From: JAFGBN01 sp964394145
Lineage (GTDB): Bacteria > Chloroflexota > Dehalococcoidia > GIF9 > AB-539-J10
NCBI GenBank assembly: GCA_964394145.1
Contig: CAYMVL010000038.1
Span: 1 to 54,153 of the forward strand
Direction of reading: 5' to 3'
DNA: 54,153 nucleotides
A program made the translations under genes and the position numbers. The notes under the pieces are model-generated. The model did no database searches. It had not been told where the DNA came from and saw only the letters and a list, made by a program, of their open reading frames with translations. Positions 17,091 to 25,399 of the stretch are shown here, piece after piece (the stretch's first letter is position 1; each line of letters starts with the position of its first letter).

Positions 17091-17280
17091 CTATTCAAGC
17101 TTAACTGTATATGACAACACTTGCTTCGAAAGCGGTGCAGCCTTCCCCATCACCGTTGCATTGTCAGGTTCTGCGCTGTAATTGATGCTCCCGTCCGATC
17201 GGATGTTTACATCCAGGCCATCCCTGGGTGTCGCACCCGGGTTAACGACTGATAGAGTAATTTCTGTTGTAGGACCGGGT
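17091..17280 (-). pseudogene. fragment of a coding sequence, C-terminal part of a beta-rich protein
   Basis: On the minus strand a frame of about 63 codons (PGPTTEITLSVVNPGATPRD through SKQVLSYTVKLE) ends at a TAG complementary to 17091-17093 and is bounded upstream by an in-frame TAA, with no start codon. The alternating hydrophobic pattern and NPGATP-type turns look like an immunoglobulin-like or CARDB-type beta-sandwich from a secreted protein. It lies just after the hydrolase gene on the same strand and may be a truncated separate gene or a former C-terminal domain. Confidence 0.4.
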
Positions 17281-17295
17281 AGTTACCGGTGGTGT

Positions 17296-18126
17296 CTATC
17301 TACTGTACAGCTTGTACAAACGGACTATACTCAGCCTATTTATCTCAGATTCTGAAAGTGGTACCCCGGCTTGCGGCGGGTACGGGTCCGGCACGGATAC
17401 TCGTGCTACGGCTTCATCTTCACTTAACCCCTGCTTGACAGCTGACTGCACGGCCTCCGCCCATTTTTCAATGAGATTGGCCTGGTCCTTCAAATAGTCT
17501 TTGTTGCAGACTTCACCGTGGCCGGGAACTACGAAGTCCACATCAAGCTCACCAAGTCTCTTCAGAGACTCGAGCCACTTAGCAGGGTCTGACTCTATCA
17601 ACCAACTCTTAACGTTGTGAAAGACAATATCTGTGGTGAATACTATCCTTTCCTGAGGTATGTAAACACCAATACCGCCGGTCGAGTGACCTGGCAATGG
17701 GAACAGACTGAAGGTATGATCGCCTAGATATAGATTCAAAGCTCCACTTATACCGATATCGGCAAGCCTCACCTGGTATGAATCCATAATGGATGATACC
17801 CCGGGGTCCATACGCCGCATCCGCTCCCTGACCTCAGCTACCGGTAATTTAGACAATTTATCCCGGGTTTCTTGAGAGGTAATAAGCACTCCGCCAAAAA
17901 ACCAGCTACCCTGCCAGTGGTCAGCATGTTCTTCAGTGTTGATGAGATAGCTCACCTTTCCTCTCTTGTTAACCTCCTCACGCCATTTTAGCGCATCTGA
18001 TGGCTTCTCCGGCGTATCAATCAGCACGATGCCACCCTTGGTAATAACCATCCCCAGGTTACACATTGACATGCTGCCACTCCTTGCGCCAATCTCTACG
18101 AAAACGTTTGGTGTTACCTGTATCAC
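17296..18126 (-). CDS. metallo-beta-lactamase-fold hydrolase with altered zinc motif
   Basis: A 276-residue MBL-fold protein. The usual H-x-H-x-D-H motif reads E65-E-H67-A-D69-H70, so the first zinc-ligand histidine is glutamate. The other ligands H147 (GHSTGG), D166 (TTDIVF) and H203 (GHGE) are intact. A hydrolase (thioester, ester or lactone) on the cytoplasmic side is likely, as no signal peptide is visible; substrate unknown. The glutamate could still ligate a metal but might change metal preference. It is followed on the same strand by a broken coding fragment, and preceded 67 bases upstream by the CocE-type hydrolase gene, possibly in one transcript. Confidence 0.83.
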   Translation of the reverse strand: MIQVTPNVFVEIGARSGSMSMCNLGMVITKGGIVLIDTPEKPSDALKWREEVNKRGKVSYLINTEEHADHWQGSWFFGGVLITSQETRDKLSKLPVAEVRERMRRMDPGVSSIMDSYQVRLADIGISGALNLYLGDHTFSLFPLPGHSTGGIGVYIPQERIVFTTDIVFHNVKSWLIESDPAKWLESLKRLGELDVDFVVPGHGEVCNKDYLKDQANLIEKWAEAVQSAVKQGLSEDEAVARVSVPDPYPPQAGVPLSESEINRLSIVRLYKLYSR

Positions 18127-18193
18127 CTTATGCCTCCTTATGCCTGCTTAACAGCACCCTGATGTCTTGTCCTTACATTCGGAAGTCCGCCAG

Positions 18194-19867
18194 CTACCGC
18201 ATGGAAGTCTCCCCCATCGGCCACTTAATCTCAGACAATGGCGGCTCCACTGGTCTGATAATGGGGGCGTCAGGGATTATTGGTAACAGTATATGAGATG
18301 GATACTCTGAGTCATGGAACACGGTGTTTGTTGCCGGGACAGGCATCATCTCCCAGGTGTATACCGTATTGTGTAGTGCTAGATAATCTAAGTCGTGACT
18401 TGCTATCTGCACCCAGATCTTGTGTCCCTTCTTGAAAGTCCAAAATATGGGTATTATCTCTATCTGATACTCATACACCTTGTTCGGCTCGGGACGAACT
18501 GGATTCTGGAACCGATGGTAGGGTTGACCCGGCGCAGACATGGCTTCATCGACCTCCCTATATGACGCTTTGAGAACACCCATCACCAGCGGCGTAACTT
18601 GACCATCTGGCGCAACGTCTGCCACCTTCACAAACCAGCCGGTATCAAGGGTTGTCGACGAACCGTATATAGTTGCACTGAGCGGGCCCCAGACACGGGT
18701 ATCCTGTTTAAGAGGCGGGGTGGAAAATGCCATCACCGGCTTACGTGCCACCACGCGTTCCCAGCAGTCTGGAGTTATATAACTATCGGGATCCTCACGC
18801 CCAGGTGGATCCTGACTCAACAATCCGTATGGCGCGTCTGTAGCAGGATTACCATTATTTGAGCGCAGGTAGAACTTGGTCCATCTTGTCCTGGCCAAGG
18901 GATACTCATTCTCGTAACGCCATTCCCCGGTAGCGCTATCACATATGGCTACCTGAGGCTCACTCATGATTCCAGTGTCTATCCCCTTAAGCCAGTAGTC
19001 GTACCACCTTTGTATGAATTGGTTCAGAGGCTTACTTCGCACTAAGAACACGTTAGCAAAGAAACCACACGGCGGTACAACAACCAGCTTCTTAGGCGAT
19101 CGCACTAGCTTATATCCCCAAAGCTGTGATTTCGAGTGCAGCATGCTGTGCGCCACTGCTATGCTCAGCACAGGTATAGTAATCTTGTCGGCTTTCCTGT
19201 AGCCGCTTCTCTCCCAGTAATACGGCCCATCGTCGGGATTAGAAGCGACATCAGTGAATAAATTCGCCGGAGCTAATTTACCCTCAATGGGCCCCGGCCA
19301 CATCGCCTGGAGTATAGTATCGGCACCCCACTCAGCTAGAAATCCCTCCCTTATGAAGCCACCCTCGTGTCGTGATCTGTAATCATCCATCGAAGCATCA
19401 TATGGGGCAATAGCCTTGAGGTGGGCCGGCTGTTCGCCAGCTACAAGCCATTGTATTCTGCCAAAATAGGAGTCCCCAAGCATACCTACATTGCCATCAC
19501 ACCACTCCTGCTGGGCTATCCATTCCACTATCTCAGCTTCATCCTGTTGCTCCACCATGTCATAGAAGTTGTATTTCCCCTGAGAATATCCGGAACCCCT
19601 TGCCTGACCAATAACGTGAACGTAGCCCTTGGGAACGAAGTACGATGTCGCTCCAGCTTCTATGGAGTGCGACAACTCAGGCGCAAAAGTCTGTATCTCT
19701 CGTATATAACCTGAGGTTGATAAGAATGCAGGGTAGCGGCCCGCCTTTTCCGGCCGGAACACATCCACTGCAATCTTGATGCCATCCCTCATGGTCACAT
19801 AAATAGCCTGTTCATATCTGATTCCTTTGGGCAATACTGGCTTTAGAGATTGATAATGCTGGGTCAT
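18194..19867 (-). CDS. CocE/NonD-type serine hydrolase (X-Pro dipeptidyl-peptidase S15 fold)
   Basis: A 557-residue alpha/beta hydrolase. The N-terminal catalytic domain holds MRDGIKIAVDVFRPEKAG, the oxyanion-side RGSGYSQG and the nucleophile elbow GDSYFG with the catalytic serine. The C-terminal half is the jelly-roll domain typical of CocE and S15 enzymes (KVADVAPDGQVTPL, PVRPEPNKVYEYQIEI, GHKIWVQIASHDL). These enzymes cleave esters or amides; the natural substrate is unknown. The start at 19867 (MTQHYQ) is chosen because GAGGGGAG lies six bases upstream; a longer version from 19903 lacks a ribosome-binding site. It is divergent to the TRAP operon and may share its substrate range. Confidence 0.87.
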   Translation of the reverse strand: MTQHYQSLKPVLPKGIRYEQAIYVTMRDGIKIAVDVFRPEKAGRYPAFLSTSGYIREIQTFAPELSHSIEAGATSYFVPKGYVHVIGQARGSGYSQGKYNFYDMVEQQDEAEIVEWIAQQEWCDGNVGMLGDSYFGRIQWLVAGEQPAHLKAIAPYDASMDDYRSRHEGGFIREGFLAEWGADTILQAMWPGPIEGKLAPANLFTDVASNPDDGPYYWERSGYRKADKITIPVLSIAVAHSMLHSKSQLWGYKLVRSPKKLVVVPPCGFFANVFLVRSKPLNQFIQRWYDYWLKGIDTGIMSEPQVAICDSATGEWRYENEYPLARTRWTKFYLRSNNGNPATDAPYGLLSQDPPGREDPDSYITPDCWERVVARKPVMAFSTPPLKQDTRVWGPLSATIYGSSTTLDTGWFVKVADVAPDGQVTPLVMGVLKASYREVDEAMSAPGQPYHRFQNPVRPEPNKVYEYQIEIIPIFWTFKKGHKIWVQIASHDLDYLALHNTVYTWEMMPVPATNTVFHDSEYPSHILLPIIPDAPIIRPVEPPLSEIKWPMGETSMR

Positions 19868-20281
19868 ATTCTTGCTCCCCTCTTTCGTTATACTTTGCTG
19901 CAAATCTCACACGGATACCTCCAGGTAAAGGTTCTCCCCCTGGCACCCAGTGTATGAGACAAGCGAAGACACGCCCATAATATTATGGCGCTTATCACTT
20001 TGTCAACTAGCCGAATTGAAGTCTTAAGTCCAAGCAAACGATAGATTATTAGGTCATAAGCATCTAACCGCAAGAGATTGAAACTCAGCCCGGCCAGTAT
20101 TTCACAGGAGCTAAAAAGACAAATAGATGTCAGGCCGTAAAAACTGTATACCATTTGTAAGGGAAAGAGGAAAACCCCGCAAGCCAACCCTCACAGGAAG
20201 ATGTCACCTCGTATAGCTAGAAATTATGTGCCAAGGTAATCCTTTGTTGAGTTTGATTAATAGGTGAGTTGACACGAGTTA
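19868..20281. other. intergenic region between the hydrolase and TRAP genes
   Basis: Divergent spacer with no credible gene; the antisense frame at 19888-20187 is hydrophobic by chance. Promoter and hairpin elements for dctQ lie at its right side and have their own entries. Confidence 0.4.
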
Positions 20282-20311
20282 TTGAAAAAAGGGCGCGTCG
20301 TCATGTAGAAT
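20282..20311 (+). promoter_or_regulatory. promoter of the TRAP permease genes
   Basis: TTGAAA (20282-20287) and TAGAAT (20306-20311), each one base off consensus, with an 18-base spacer. Transcription from here gives a leader of about 130 bases before dctQ. Confidence 0.6.
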
Positions 20312-20329
20312 GCTCAACAGCGTAGGTAT

Positions 20330-20412
20330 TAAAGCCTGGAGGCTTTACAGGAGAGTTGAGACATGACCCTGCGCGCATCAGAATTAGATAATTAAGCGGC
20401 CACTGTCTCAAC
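20330..20412 (+). promoter_or_regulatory. structured 5' leader of dctQ with two hairpins
   Basis: A 7-bp perfect hairpin TAAAGCC-TGGA-GGCTTTA (20330-20347) is followed by a larger stem with arms GTTGAGACA (20355-20363) and TGTCTCAAC (20404-20412) enclosing 40 bases that can extend the stem with further pairs. The second stem ends 36 bases before the GTG start. It matches no riboswitch class I recognise. Confidence 0.5.
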
Positions 20413-20448
20413 ATTCTCAAACACTGCAATATATCAGGGCAATAAGAA

Positions 20449-20961
20449 GTGAAGGCAAACAAAGCAAAACTCAGCAGGCTTTTTGATCGTATTCTTGATT
20501 TTGGGGCCCTCGCTTCGGGCATTATTCTTATTGCCACGCTGGTATTGATATCTTTGAGCGTAGTTCTCAGGCAACTGTCTCACCCCATCATTTGGAGTGG
20601 GGAAATCGTGGAATACCTGATGCTATGGCTACTATTCCTGGGTACTGCGTGGGTGTTAAAAAACAGGAGACATGTGAGAGTAGAGCTTATTGTAGACAGA
20701 ATGCCCCGCAAGAACCAGGCTATCGTGGCCCTTGTTACATCAATTATCGCTGCCGTCGCTTGTTTAACAGTCGCATTCTTTTCCGCAAAGATAGTGGTGC
20801 ATCATTTTCAAATAGGCTACCTTATCAGCCGCGTACTGATGCCTCCTTCATGGATCGTCATGATTATCATACCCATAGGTCTTATACCACTTACTGTTGA
20901 ATTTCTGAGACAGGCAAATCACCACCTCAGAACCTGGAAGGCAGGAAATAATACGAGTTAA
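20449..20961 (+). CDS. dctQ: TRAP transporter small permease (DctQ-type)
   Basis: A 170-residue membrane protein beginning at GTG 20449. Four hydrophobic segments (about 17-39, 51-67, 90-112, 125-150) and the WSGEIVEYLMLWLLFLGTAWVLKNRRHVRVELI motif region (about 45-80) define the small membrane component of a tripartite ATP-independent periplasmic transporter. It pairs with the large permease that follows 37 bases later. TRAP systems import organic acids using a sodium or proton gradient. The ribosome-binding site is weak. Confidence 0.9.
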   Translation: MKANKAKLSRLFDRILDFGALASGIILIATLVLISLSVVLRQLSHPIIWSGEIVEYLMLWLLFLGTAWVLKNRRHVRVELIVDRMPRKNQAIVALVTSIIAAVACLTVAFFSAKIVVHHFQIGYLISRVLMPPSWIVMIIIPIGLIPLTVEFLRQANHHLRTWKAGNNTS

Positions 20962-20998
20962 TATTGTGAAGGCCAAAATCTAGCTAAGCGTATACATA

Positions 20999-22312
20999 AT
21001 GGATTGGGTTTCTAGTCTCGCGATCATTCTGGGCATGTTTCTAATACTATTGCTGGCAGGCATGCCTGTTGCCTTCAGCTTCATGACCACAAATATAGTA
21101 GCAATGCTATTATTTTACGAGGGCCTAGCAGGTGTTGAGCAATATGCGGTGAGCATCTTCGCCTCTATTGCGTCCTTCGTACTGGTACCAATACCGTTTT
21201 TCATACTGATGGGCGAAGTAATGTTCCATTCTGGTATAGCTCCCAAGATGTTGGATACTTTGGACAAATTATTGGGACGCCTGCCTGGCAGGCTGAGTGT
21301 TCTGGCTGTCATAACTGGAACTCTACTGGCAACCTTGACAGGCACTGGCATAGCCAGTACCGGAGTGCTGGGAGAGCTGCTAGTGCCACAAATGCAGGAA
21401 CGTGGATATCATAAGACTATGATAATCGGACCCATCATCAGTAGTGGCTGCCTGGCTATGATGATTCCGCCAAGTGCTCTTGGAGTCCTTTTCGGTGCCA
21501 TAGGCGAGATCTCTGTTGGACAAATTCTTATGGGTATTATTTTGCCAGGAATACTGATGGCTAGTCTGTATGGTGCATACATAGTACTAAGGTGTATCCG
21601 TCAGCCATGGCTTGCTCCTCCTTATAAGATAGAGCGTGTAACCGTATCTGAGAGGGCAAAGAGAGTAGCAACAGATGTGCTACCACTGGCTATAGTGATT
21701 TTCCTGGTCATAGGTGTCGTATTCATTGGAGTAGCATCTCCCTCAGAAGCAGCAGCTACTGGAGCTGCTGGAATAATCATTTTGTGTCTCTTCTATAAGA
21801 AGATGAACTGGAATATTTTCAGGAAGTCCGTCAACGGGACTCTCAATATTAGCGTCATGATGTTTATGATTGTTGCCGGAGCTCAAGCTTTCAGTCAGCT
21901 CTTAGCCTACACGGGAGCTTCAGCAGGGCTAATCCAGACTATCATAGGTCTCGAAGTCTCTCCCACTTTGGTTTTCATTCTGATTCAAGTGGTGGTGTTG
22001 ATACTGGGAACCTTCATGGAGCCAGTGAGTATAATGATGATTACGCTCCCTCTGGCTATGCCTATTATTGAGGCTTTTGGCTTCAATACCGTCTGGTTCG
22101 CAGTTATCACATTGATCAATATTGACGTGGGAACCATATCTCCACCCTTCGGGCTGGTACTCTATGTGATGAAAGGAGTTGCACCCCCAGGTACTACCAT
22201 GGGAGAAATAATAAGGGCATCGGTGCCATTTGTATTGCTTGATCTGCTGGTTATGGGGCTCATATTTGTTTTCCCTAGGATCGCCCTCTTCCTGCCGCAA
22301 TCTATGTTCTAG
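20999..22312 (+). CDS. dctM: TRAP transporter large permease (DctM-type)
   Basis: A 437-residue protein with 11-13 hydrophobic segments. Family landmarks are LLLAGMPVAFSFM near the start, ILMGEVMFHSGIAPKMLD, TGTLLATLTGTGIASTGVLG, LAMMIPPSALGVLFG and a C-terminal GTISPPFGLVLYVMKGVAP. It is the transport-active subunit that accepts substrate from the binding protein. The binding protein gene is not adjacent but lies at 25400, after the ferredoxin-AOR pair, an unusual order suggesting that one island handles uptake and oxidation of the same compound. Confidence 0.92.
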   Translation: MDWVSSLAIILGMFLILLLAGMPVAFSFMTTNIVAMLLFYEGLAGVEQYAVSIFASIASFVLVPIPFFILMGEVMFHSGIAPKMLDTLDKLLGRLPGRLSVLAVITGTLLATLTGTGIASTGVLGELLVPQMQERGYHKTMIIGPIISSGCLAMMIPPSALGVLFGAIGEISVGQILMGIILPGILMASLYGAYIVLRCIRQPWLAPPYKIERVTVSERAKRVATDVLPLAIVIFLVIGVVFIGVASPSEAAATGAAGIIILCLFYKKMNWNIFRKSVNGTLNISVMMFMIVAGAQAFSQLLAYTGASAGLIQTIIGLEVSPTLVFILIQVVVLILGTFMEPVSIMMITLPLAMPIIEAFGFNTVWFAVITLINIDVGTISPPFGLVLYVMKGVAPPGTTMGEIIRASVPFVLLDLLVMGLIFVFPRIALFLPQSMF

Positions 22313-22756
22313 ATTACCTTGTCCATCTTGAGGATGGATAGCGGCTTCTTGCCCCTTGTAGCCAACTCCTGGTAGCTGTCCTGCCTGAAATAGCGGACAC
22401 TTTAGTCACGTGAGCCCGGTTCTTTTCCTCGATGTGGGCATTCCCATTTCCCCTGATGCTGGAAGGTATACTGCTGGGTTTGCCCGTTATGGCCGCGCGC
22501 TATCATTCTGTGATAGCTTCAGGCGATACTGTTATTGACGCAGCTTAGAGCGTTGACATCCCAGTTAATCAGTGCTACGCTACGAGCGTACCGTTGCTAC
22601 GATCTAAAATAGATGCCAAAATGTGATGCAGTTGAGTTCCTGAATATTGCAGGCTAGCAGTTTTTATGGTTGTGGTAGTTGCAGGCAACGCCTAGGTACC
22701 CAAAAAGTATGACCGCTGAAGTCAGACCTATCTCATGAAGGGTTCAGGAGGTTGAG
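22313..22756. other. 444-base spacer with a candidate promoter for the ferredoxin-AOR pair
   Basis: TTGACA (22553-22558), 17 bases, then TACGCT (22576-22581) is a possible promoter. The -10 is part of a hairpin TACGCT-ACG-AGCGTA (22576-22590). Near 22313-22405 the minus strand reads about 30 protein-like codons without a start; too short to call. No other gene is seen. Confidence 0.45.
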
Positions 22757-23068
22757 ATGAATTTGAATAAGATACTCTTCGAGACGCAGAATTGCCTGGG
22801 GTGCAGGACATGTGAGTTAGTCTGCTCATACCACCACAACGGAATCTTTAGCCCGAGCATATCAAGCATCAAGATTGTGAATAAGCCAAGCGAACAGGCT
22901 TTTGCGATTGAGATTTACAGGGAGGCTGCTAATGGCCACTTTGCCTGTGACGGCTGCAAAGGGTTAGAAGAGCCACTTTGCGTCAAGTACTGCAATCCTC
23001 TAATGCGTGAGGAATTAAGAGGCATATTGCGAAAGTTCTCGAAGGGAGCTGGAGACGCAAATAAGTAA
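22757..23068 (+). CDS. 2[4Fe-4S] ferredoxin-like electron-transfer subunit
   Basis: A 103-residue protein with AGGAGG five bases before its ATG. Two cysteine sets are visible: C-x2-C-x2-C-x3-C in CLGCRTCELVC near residue 13 and C-x2-C-x8-C-x3-C in CDGCKGLEEPLCVKYC near residue 65, enough for two [4Fe-4S] clusters. The layout resembles the small HycB/AorB-type subunits that carry electrons to or from AOR-family enzymes. The AOR gene begins 37 bases after its stop, so they should form a complex. The region after residue 84 is basic and has no cysteines. Confidence 0.85.
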   Translation: MNLNKILFETQNCLGCRTCELVCSYHHNGIFSPSISSIKIVNKPSEQAFAIEIYREAANGHFACDGCKGLEEPLCVKYCNPLMREELRGILRKFSKGAGDANK

Positions 23069-23105
23069 TCCTAAATCATGATGTGTTGTGCAAGGAGTGT
23101 GTAGT

Positions 23106-25052
23106 ATGAAAGTTATGAAAGGCACCGGCACTAACGGTTATGCTGGCAATATATTACGGGTGGATCTAAGCTCGGAAGATGTTTCCTGCGAGCCCACAAT
23201 GAAATATGCCAAGGAATGGCTCGGTGGTTCAGGTATAGGCCAGTGGATACTGTATAACGAGGTTAAACCATGGGTGACACCCTATGCTCCCGCAAATAAA
23301 TTAATCGTTGGAGCCGGGCCTTTGCTTGGAACACCCGGCCCCGCAGCCTCCAGGCTATCTGGAGATTCGATTAACGCACTCACTAACGGAGTCGGGAGCA
23401 GCAATTGCGATTCGCATTTCGGACCTGGACTTAAATTCGCCGGCTACGATCAGATCATTCTAGAGGGAAGAGCAAGAAAGCCTGTATACATATGGATAAC
23501 GGACGACCACGTCCAGATAAGAGACGCTACTAACCTCTGGGGCAGAACTACCTGGGAAACGCTTGAAGCCATAAGACATGAACTCGGTGACGATGATGTT
23601 CATGTACTTTCTATTGGACCAGCCGGTGAAAATTTGGTCAGGGGAGCCTGTATCATACAGGACACGGGAAGAGCCATGGGAAGATGCGGCCTGGGTGGGG
23701 TAATGGGGTCGAAGAATCTCAAGGCTGTGGCGGTAAGAGGCTCGGGGGGAATTAGACTCGCCGATGCGGAGAGGTTCATGAGGGCTGTTGACAAGGCACG
23801 CGATGCATTTGACAAAGCCCCTATCGTAACCGCTATAAGGAAATTCGGTGTCCCCGTAATAACGACAAATAAGCAAGCGGTTGGTGGTATTCCATATAAG
23901 AACTTCCAATACCTTACACTGCCAGAGGACCTATATAAGAGCCTTGACAACGAACGTCTGAATGCCAACTACAGGATCAGGAATGTCAGTTTTATGGGAT
24001 GCCCTTATGGCTGCGGCCGCTATTTCTTTGTTAATGATGGCCAATACGCCGGTTTGAGATCGGAAGGGTTTCAGTTCGAGCAGGTGGCTGATTTTGGGGG
24101 CAAATTAGCGGTACATGACCCCACGTTCATTATAAAGCTGAACGCATACTGCAACCAAATGGGTATGGACGTCGACCTGGTGGCAGGAGCAATCGCCTGG
24201 GCTATGGAATGCTACCAGAGGGGTATTTTGAAGCCCAGTGACGCCGATGGCCTCAAGCTTGAGTGGGGCGACGCCGGCGTTATCCTCGAACTGGCCAGAA
24301 AGATGGCTTACAGAGAGGGTTTCGGGGCAACCCTGGCAGAGGGTAATGCCAGAGCCGCTACAATTTTGGGCAGAAACAGCAGTTACTATGCATTGAACTT
24401 GAAGGGACAGGACTTATATGAAGTCATCAGAGGATGTGTCGGATGGGGACTAGGTGCCTGTACTTCGACCAGAGGGGGTGGCCATACAACAGGAGCTCCT
24501 GCTTCCGAGAACTTCCCCAAGGTGGATGAGGAGCTCCTGCAAAAAGTCTACGGGGTTGCAACAGCTAACAAACCTCTGGAGTATGAAGGCAAAGCCAAAC
24601 TGGTCCATTATATGGAGAGATTGCACAGAGTCAACAACTCTTTTGGCGTTTGCCATCTCGCAACTACCTGGCATGATGCAAGCTTTCCCGGTTTCCCCGA
24701 GCTGGCAGAGATGTATTCCGCTGCCACAGGGTTAGAAATGACAGAGGACGACCTAATAAGAGCTACTTCAAGAATGCTGAATGTCGAGAAGGCTTTCAAT
24801 TTGCTCCGCACTGACTTGGACCGTAAAGATGACTATCCTCCTGCAAGGTGTATGGAAGAGCCTATCCCAACAGGGAAAAACGCTGGCTGGAAGATAGAAA
24901 AGAAAGCCTGGGATAATTTGCTAGATGAATATTATGAGATGAACAATTGGGATAAGAAGACCAGCTTCCCCACCAGGAAATGTCTCGAGGACCTCGGCCT
25001 GAAAAGCATAGCGGATGACCTCGAAAAGATTGGTAAATTGGGTAGCACTTAA
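23106..25052 (+). CDS. aldehyde:ferredoxin oxidoreductase-family tungsten enzyme with a missing cluster cysteine
   Basis: A 648-residue AOR-family protein starting at ATG 23106 (AAGGAG eight bases upstream). N-terminal landmarks are YAGNILRVDLSS, GPLLGTPGPAASR, FGPGLKFAGYDQIILEGRA and GLGGVMGSKNLKAVAVRG, the tungstopterin-binding region. In characterised AORs the [4Fe-4S] cluster is held by C-x2-C-x3-C plus a late cysteine; here the first is phenylalanine: F296-x2-C299-x3-C303, with the late one at C516 (FGVC). The family oxidises aldehydes to acids with ferredoxin, or reduces acids. With only three cysteines the cluster may be altered or use another ligand. The preceding ferredoxin and flanking TRAP genes suggest a carboxylate/aldehyde pathway; substrate unknown. 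Confidence 0.88.
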   Translation: MKVMKGTGTNGYAGNILRVDLSSEDVSCEPTMKYAKEWLGGSGIGQWILYNEVKPWVTPYAPANKLIVGAGPLLGTPGPAASRLSGDSINALTNGVGSSNCDSHFGPGLKFAGYDQIILEGRARKPVYIWITDDHVQIRDATNLWGRTTWETLEAIRHELGDDDVHVLSIGPAGENLVRGACIIQDTGRAMGRCGLGGVMGSKNLKAVAVRGSGGIRLADAERFMRAVDKARDAFDKAPIVTAIRKFGVPVITTNKQAVGGIPYKNFQYLTLPEDLYKSLDNERLNANYRIRNVSFMGCPYGCGRYFFVNDGQYAGLRSEGFQFEQVADFGGKLAVHDPTFIIKLNAYCNQMGMDVDLVAGAIAWAMECYQRGILKPSDADGLKLEWGDAGVILELARKMAYREGFGATLAEGNARAATILGRNSSYYALNLKGQDLYEVIRGCVGWGLGACTSTRGGGHTTGAPASENFPKVDEELLQKVYGVATANKPLEYEGKAKLVHYMERLHRVNNSFGVCHLATTWHDASFPGFPELAEMYSAATGLEMTEDDLIRATSRMLNVEKAFNLLRTDLDRKDDYPPARCMEEPIPTGKNAGWKIEKKAWDNLLDEYYEMNNWDKKTSFPTRKCLEDLGLKSIADDLEKIGKLGST

Positions 25053-25181
25053 CGCCAAGCCTGTGAACCAATTAACAGCTAAATTATCTGACGCACTGGA
25101 TTTATGGCGGTCAGAGTAGTAGACAGATAAGGCCCTGGACGCCCCATTTGATCGCCAAAGGCCAAGCTGTGAAAGCAGAGC

Positions 25182-25198
25182 GCGGACCTCAGGTCCGC
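25182..25198 (+). terminator. hairpin after the AOR gene
   Basis: GCGGACC-TCA-GGTCCGC, a 7-bp GC-rich stem with a three-base loop, followed by AGCAATTTTA. The T-run is short, so termination may be partial and dctP could still receive read-through. Confidence 0.5.
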
Positions 25199-25242
25199 AG
25201 CAATTTTAACATCGACTCGAGGCCCAACTCGAACAACTGCTC

Positions 25243-25271
25243 TTGACAACCCGTAGAAATAATGCCACAAT
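25243..25271 (+). promoter_or_regulatory. candidate promoter of dctP
   Basis: Perfect TTGACA (25243-25248), 17-base spacer, CACAAT (25266-25271; 4 of 6). It lies after the AOR terminator and would give a leader of about 120 bases. Confidence 0.5.
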
Positions 25272-25284
25272 CAAAACGGATTAG

Positions 25285-25304
25285 CAGATTCGTTGGCGAA
25301 TCTG
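25285..25304 (+). promoter_or_regulatory. 8-bp hairpin in the dctP leader
   Basis: CAGATTCG-TTGG-CGAATCTG is a perfect 8-bp stem with a four-base loop, 95 bases before the dctP start. It may stabilise the mRNA of the highly expressed binding protein or be regulatory. Confidence 0.5.
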
Positions 25305-25399
25305 TGCCAGAGGTTTTGAGGAGCGCGCGGCAGAACGGGCAATGCTTATGAAGAAATGAGGAGCCCAAGTCTCGATAGAATCGAACGGAGGAGCAATAA

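Larger units (their letters stand above)
25053..25399. other. 347-base spacer with terminator, promoter and leader hairpin for dctP
   Basis: No coding frame is credible. It holds the hairpin terminator of the AOR gene, a promoter and a stem-loop in the dctP leader, all described separately. Confidence 0.5.

Noticed and set aside
22313..22405. Minus-strand protein-like fragment of about 30 codons
   Set aside because: Too short, no start, bounded by a stop; could be chance.
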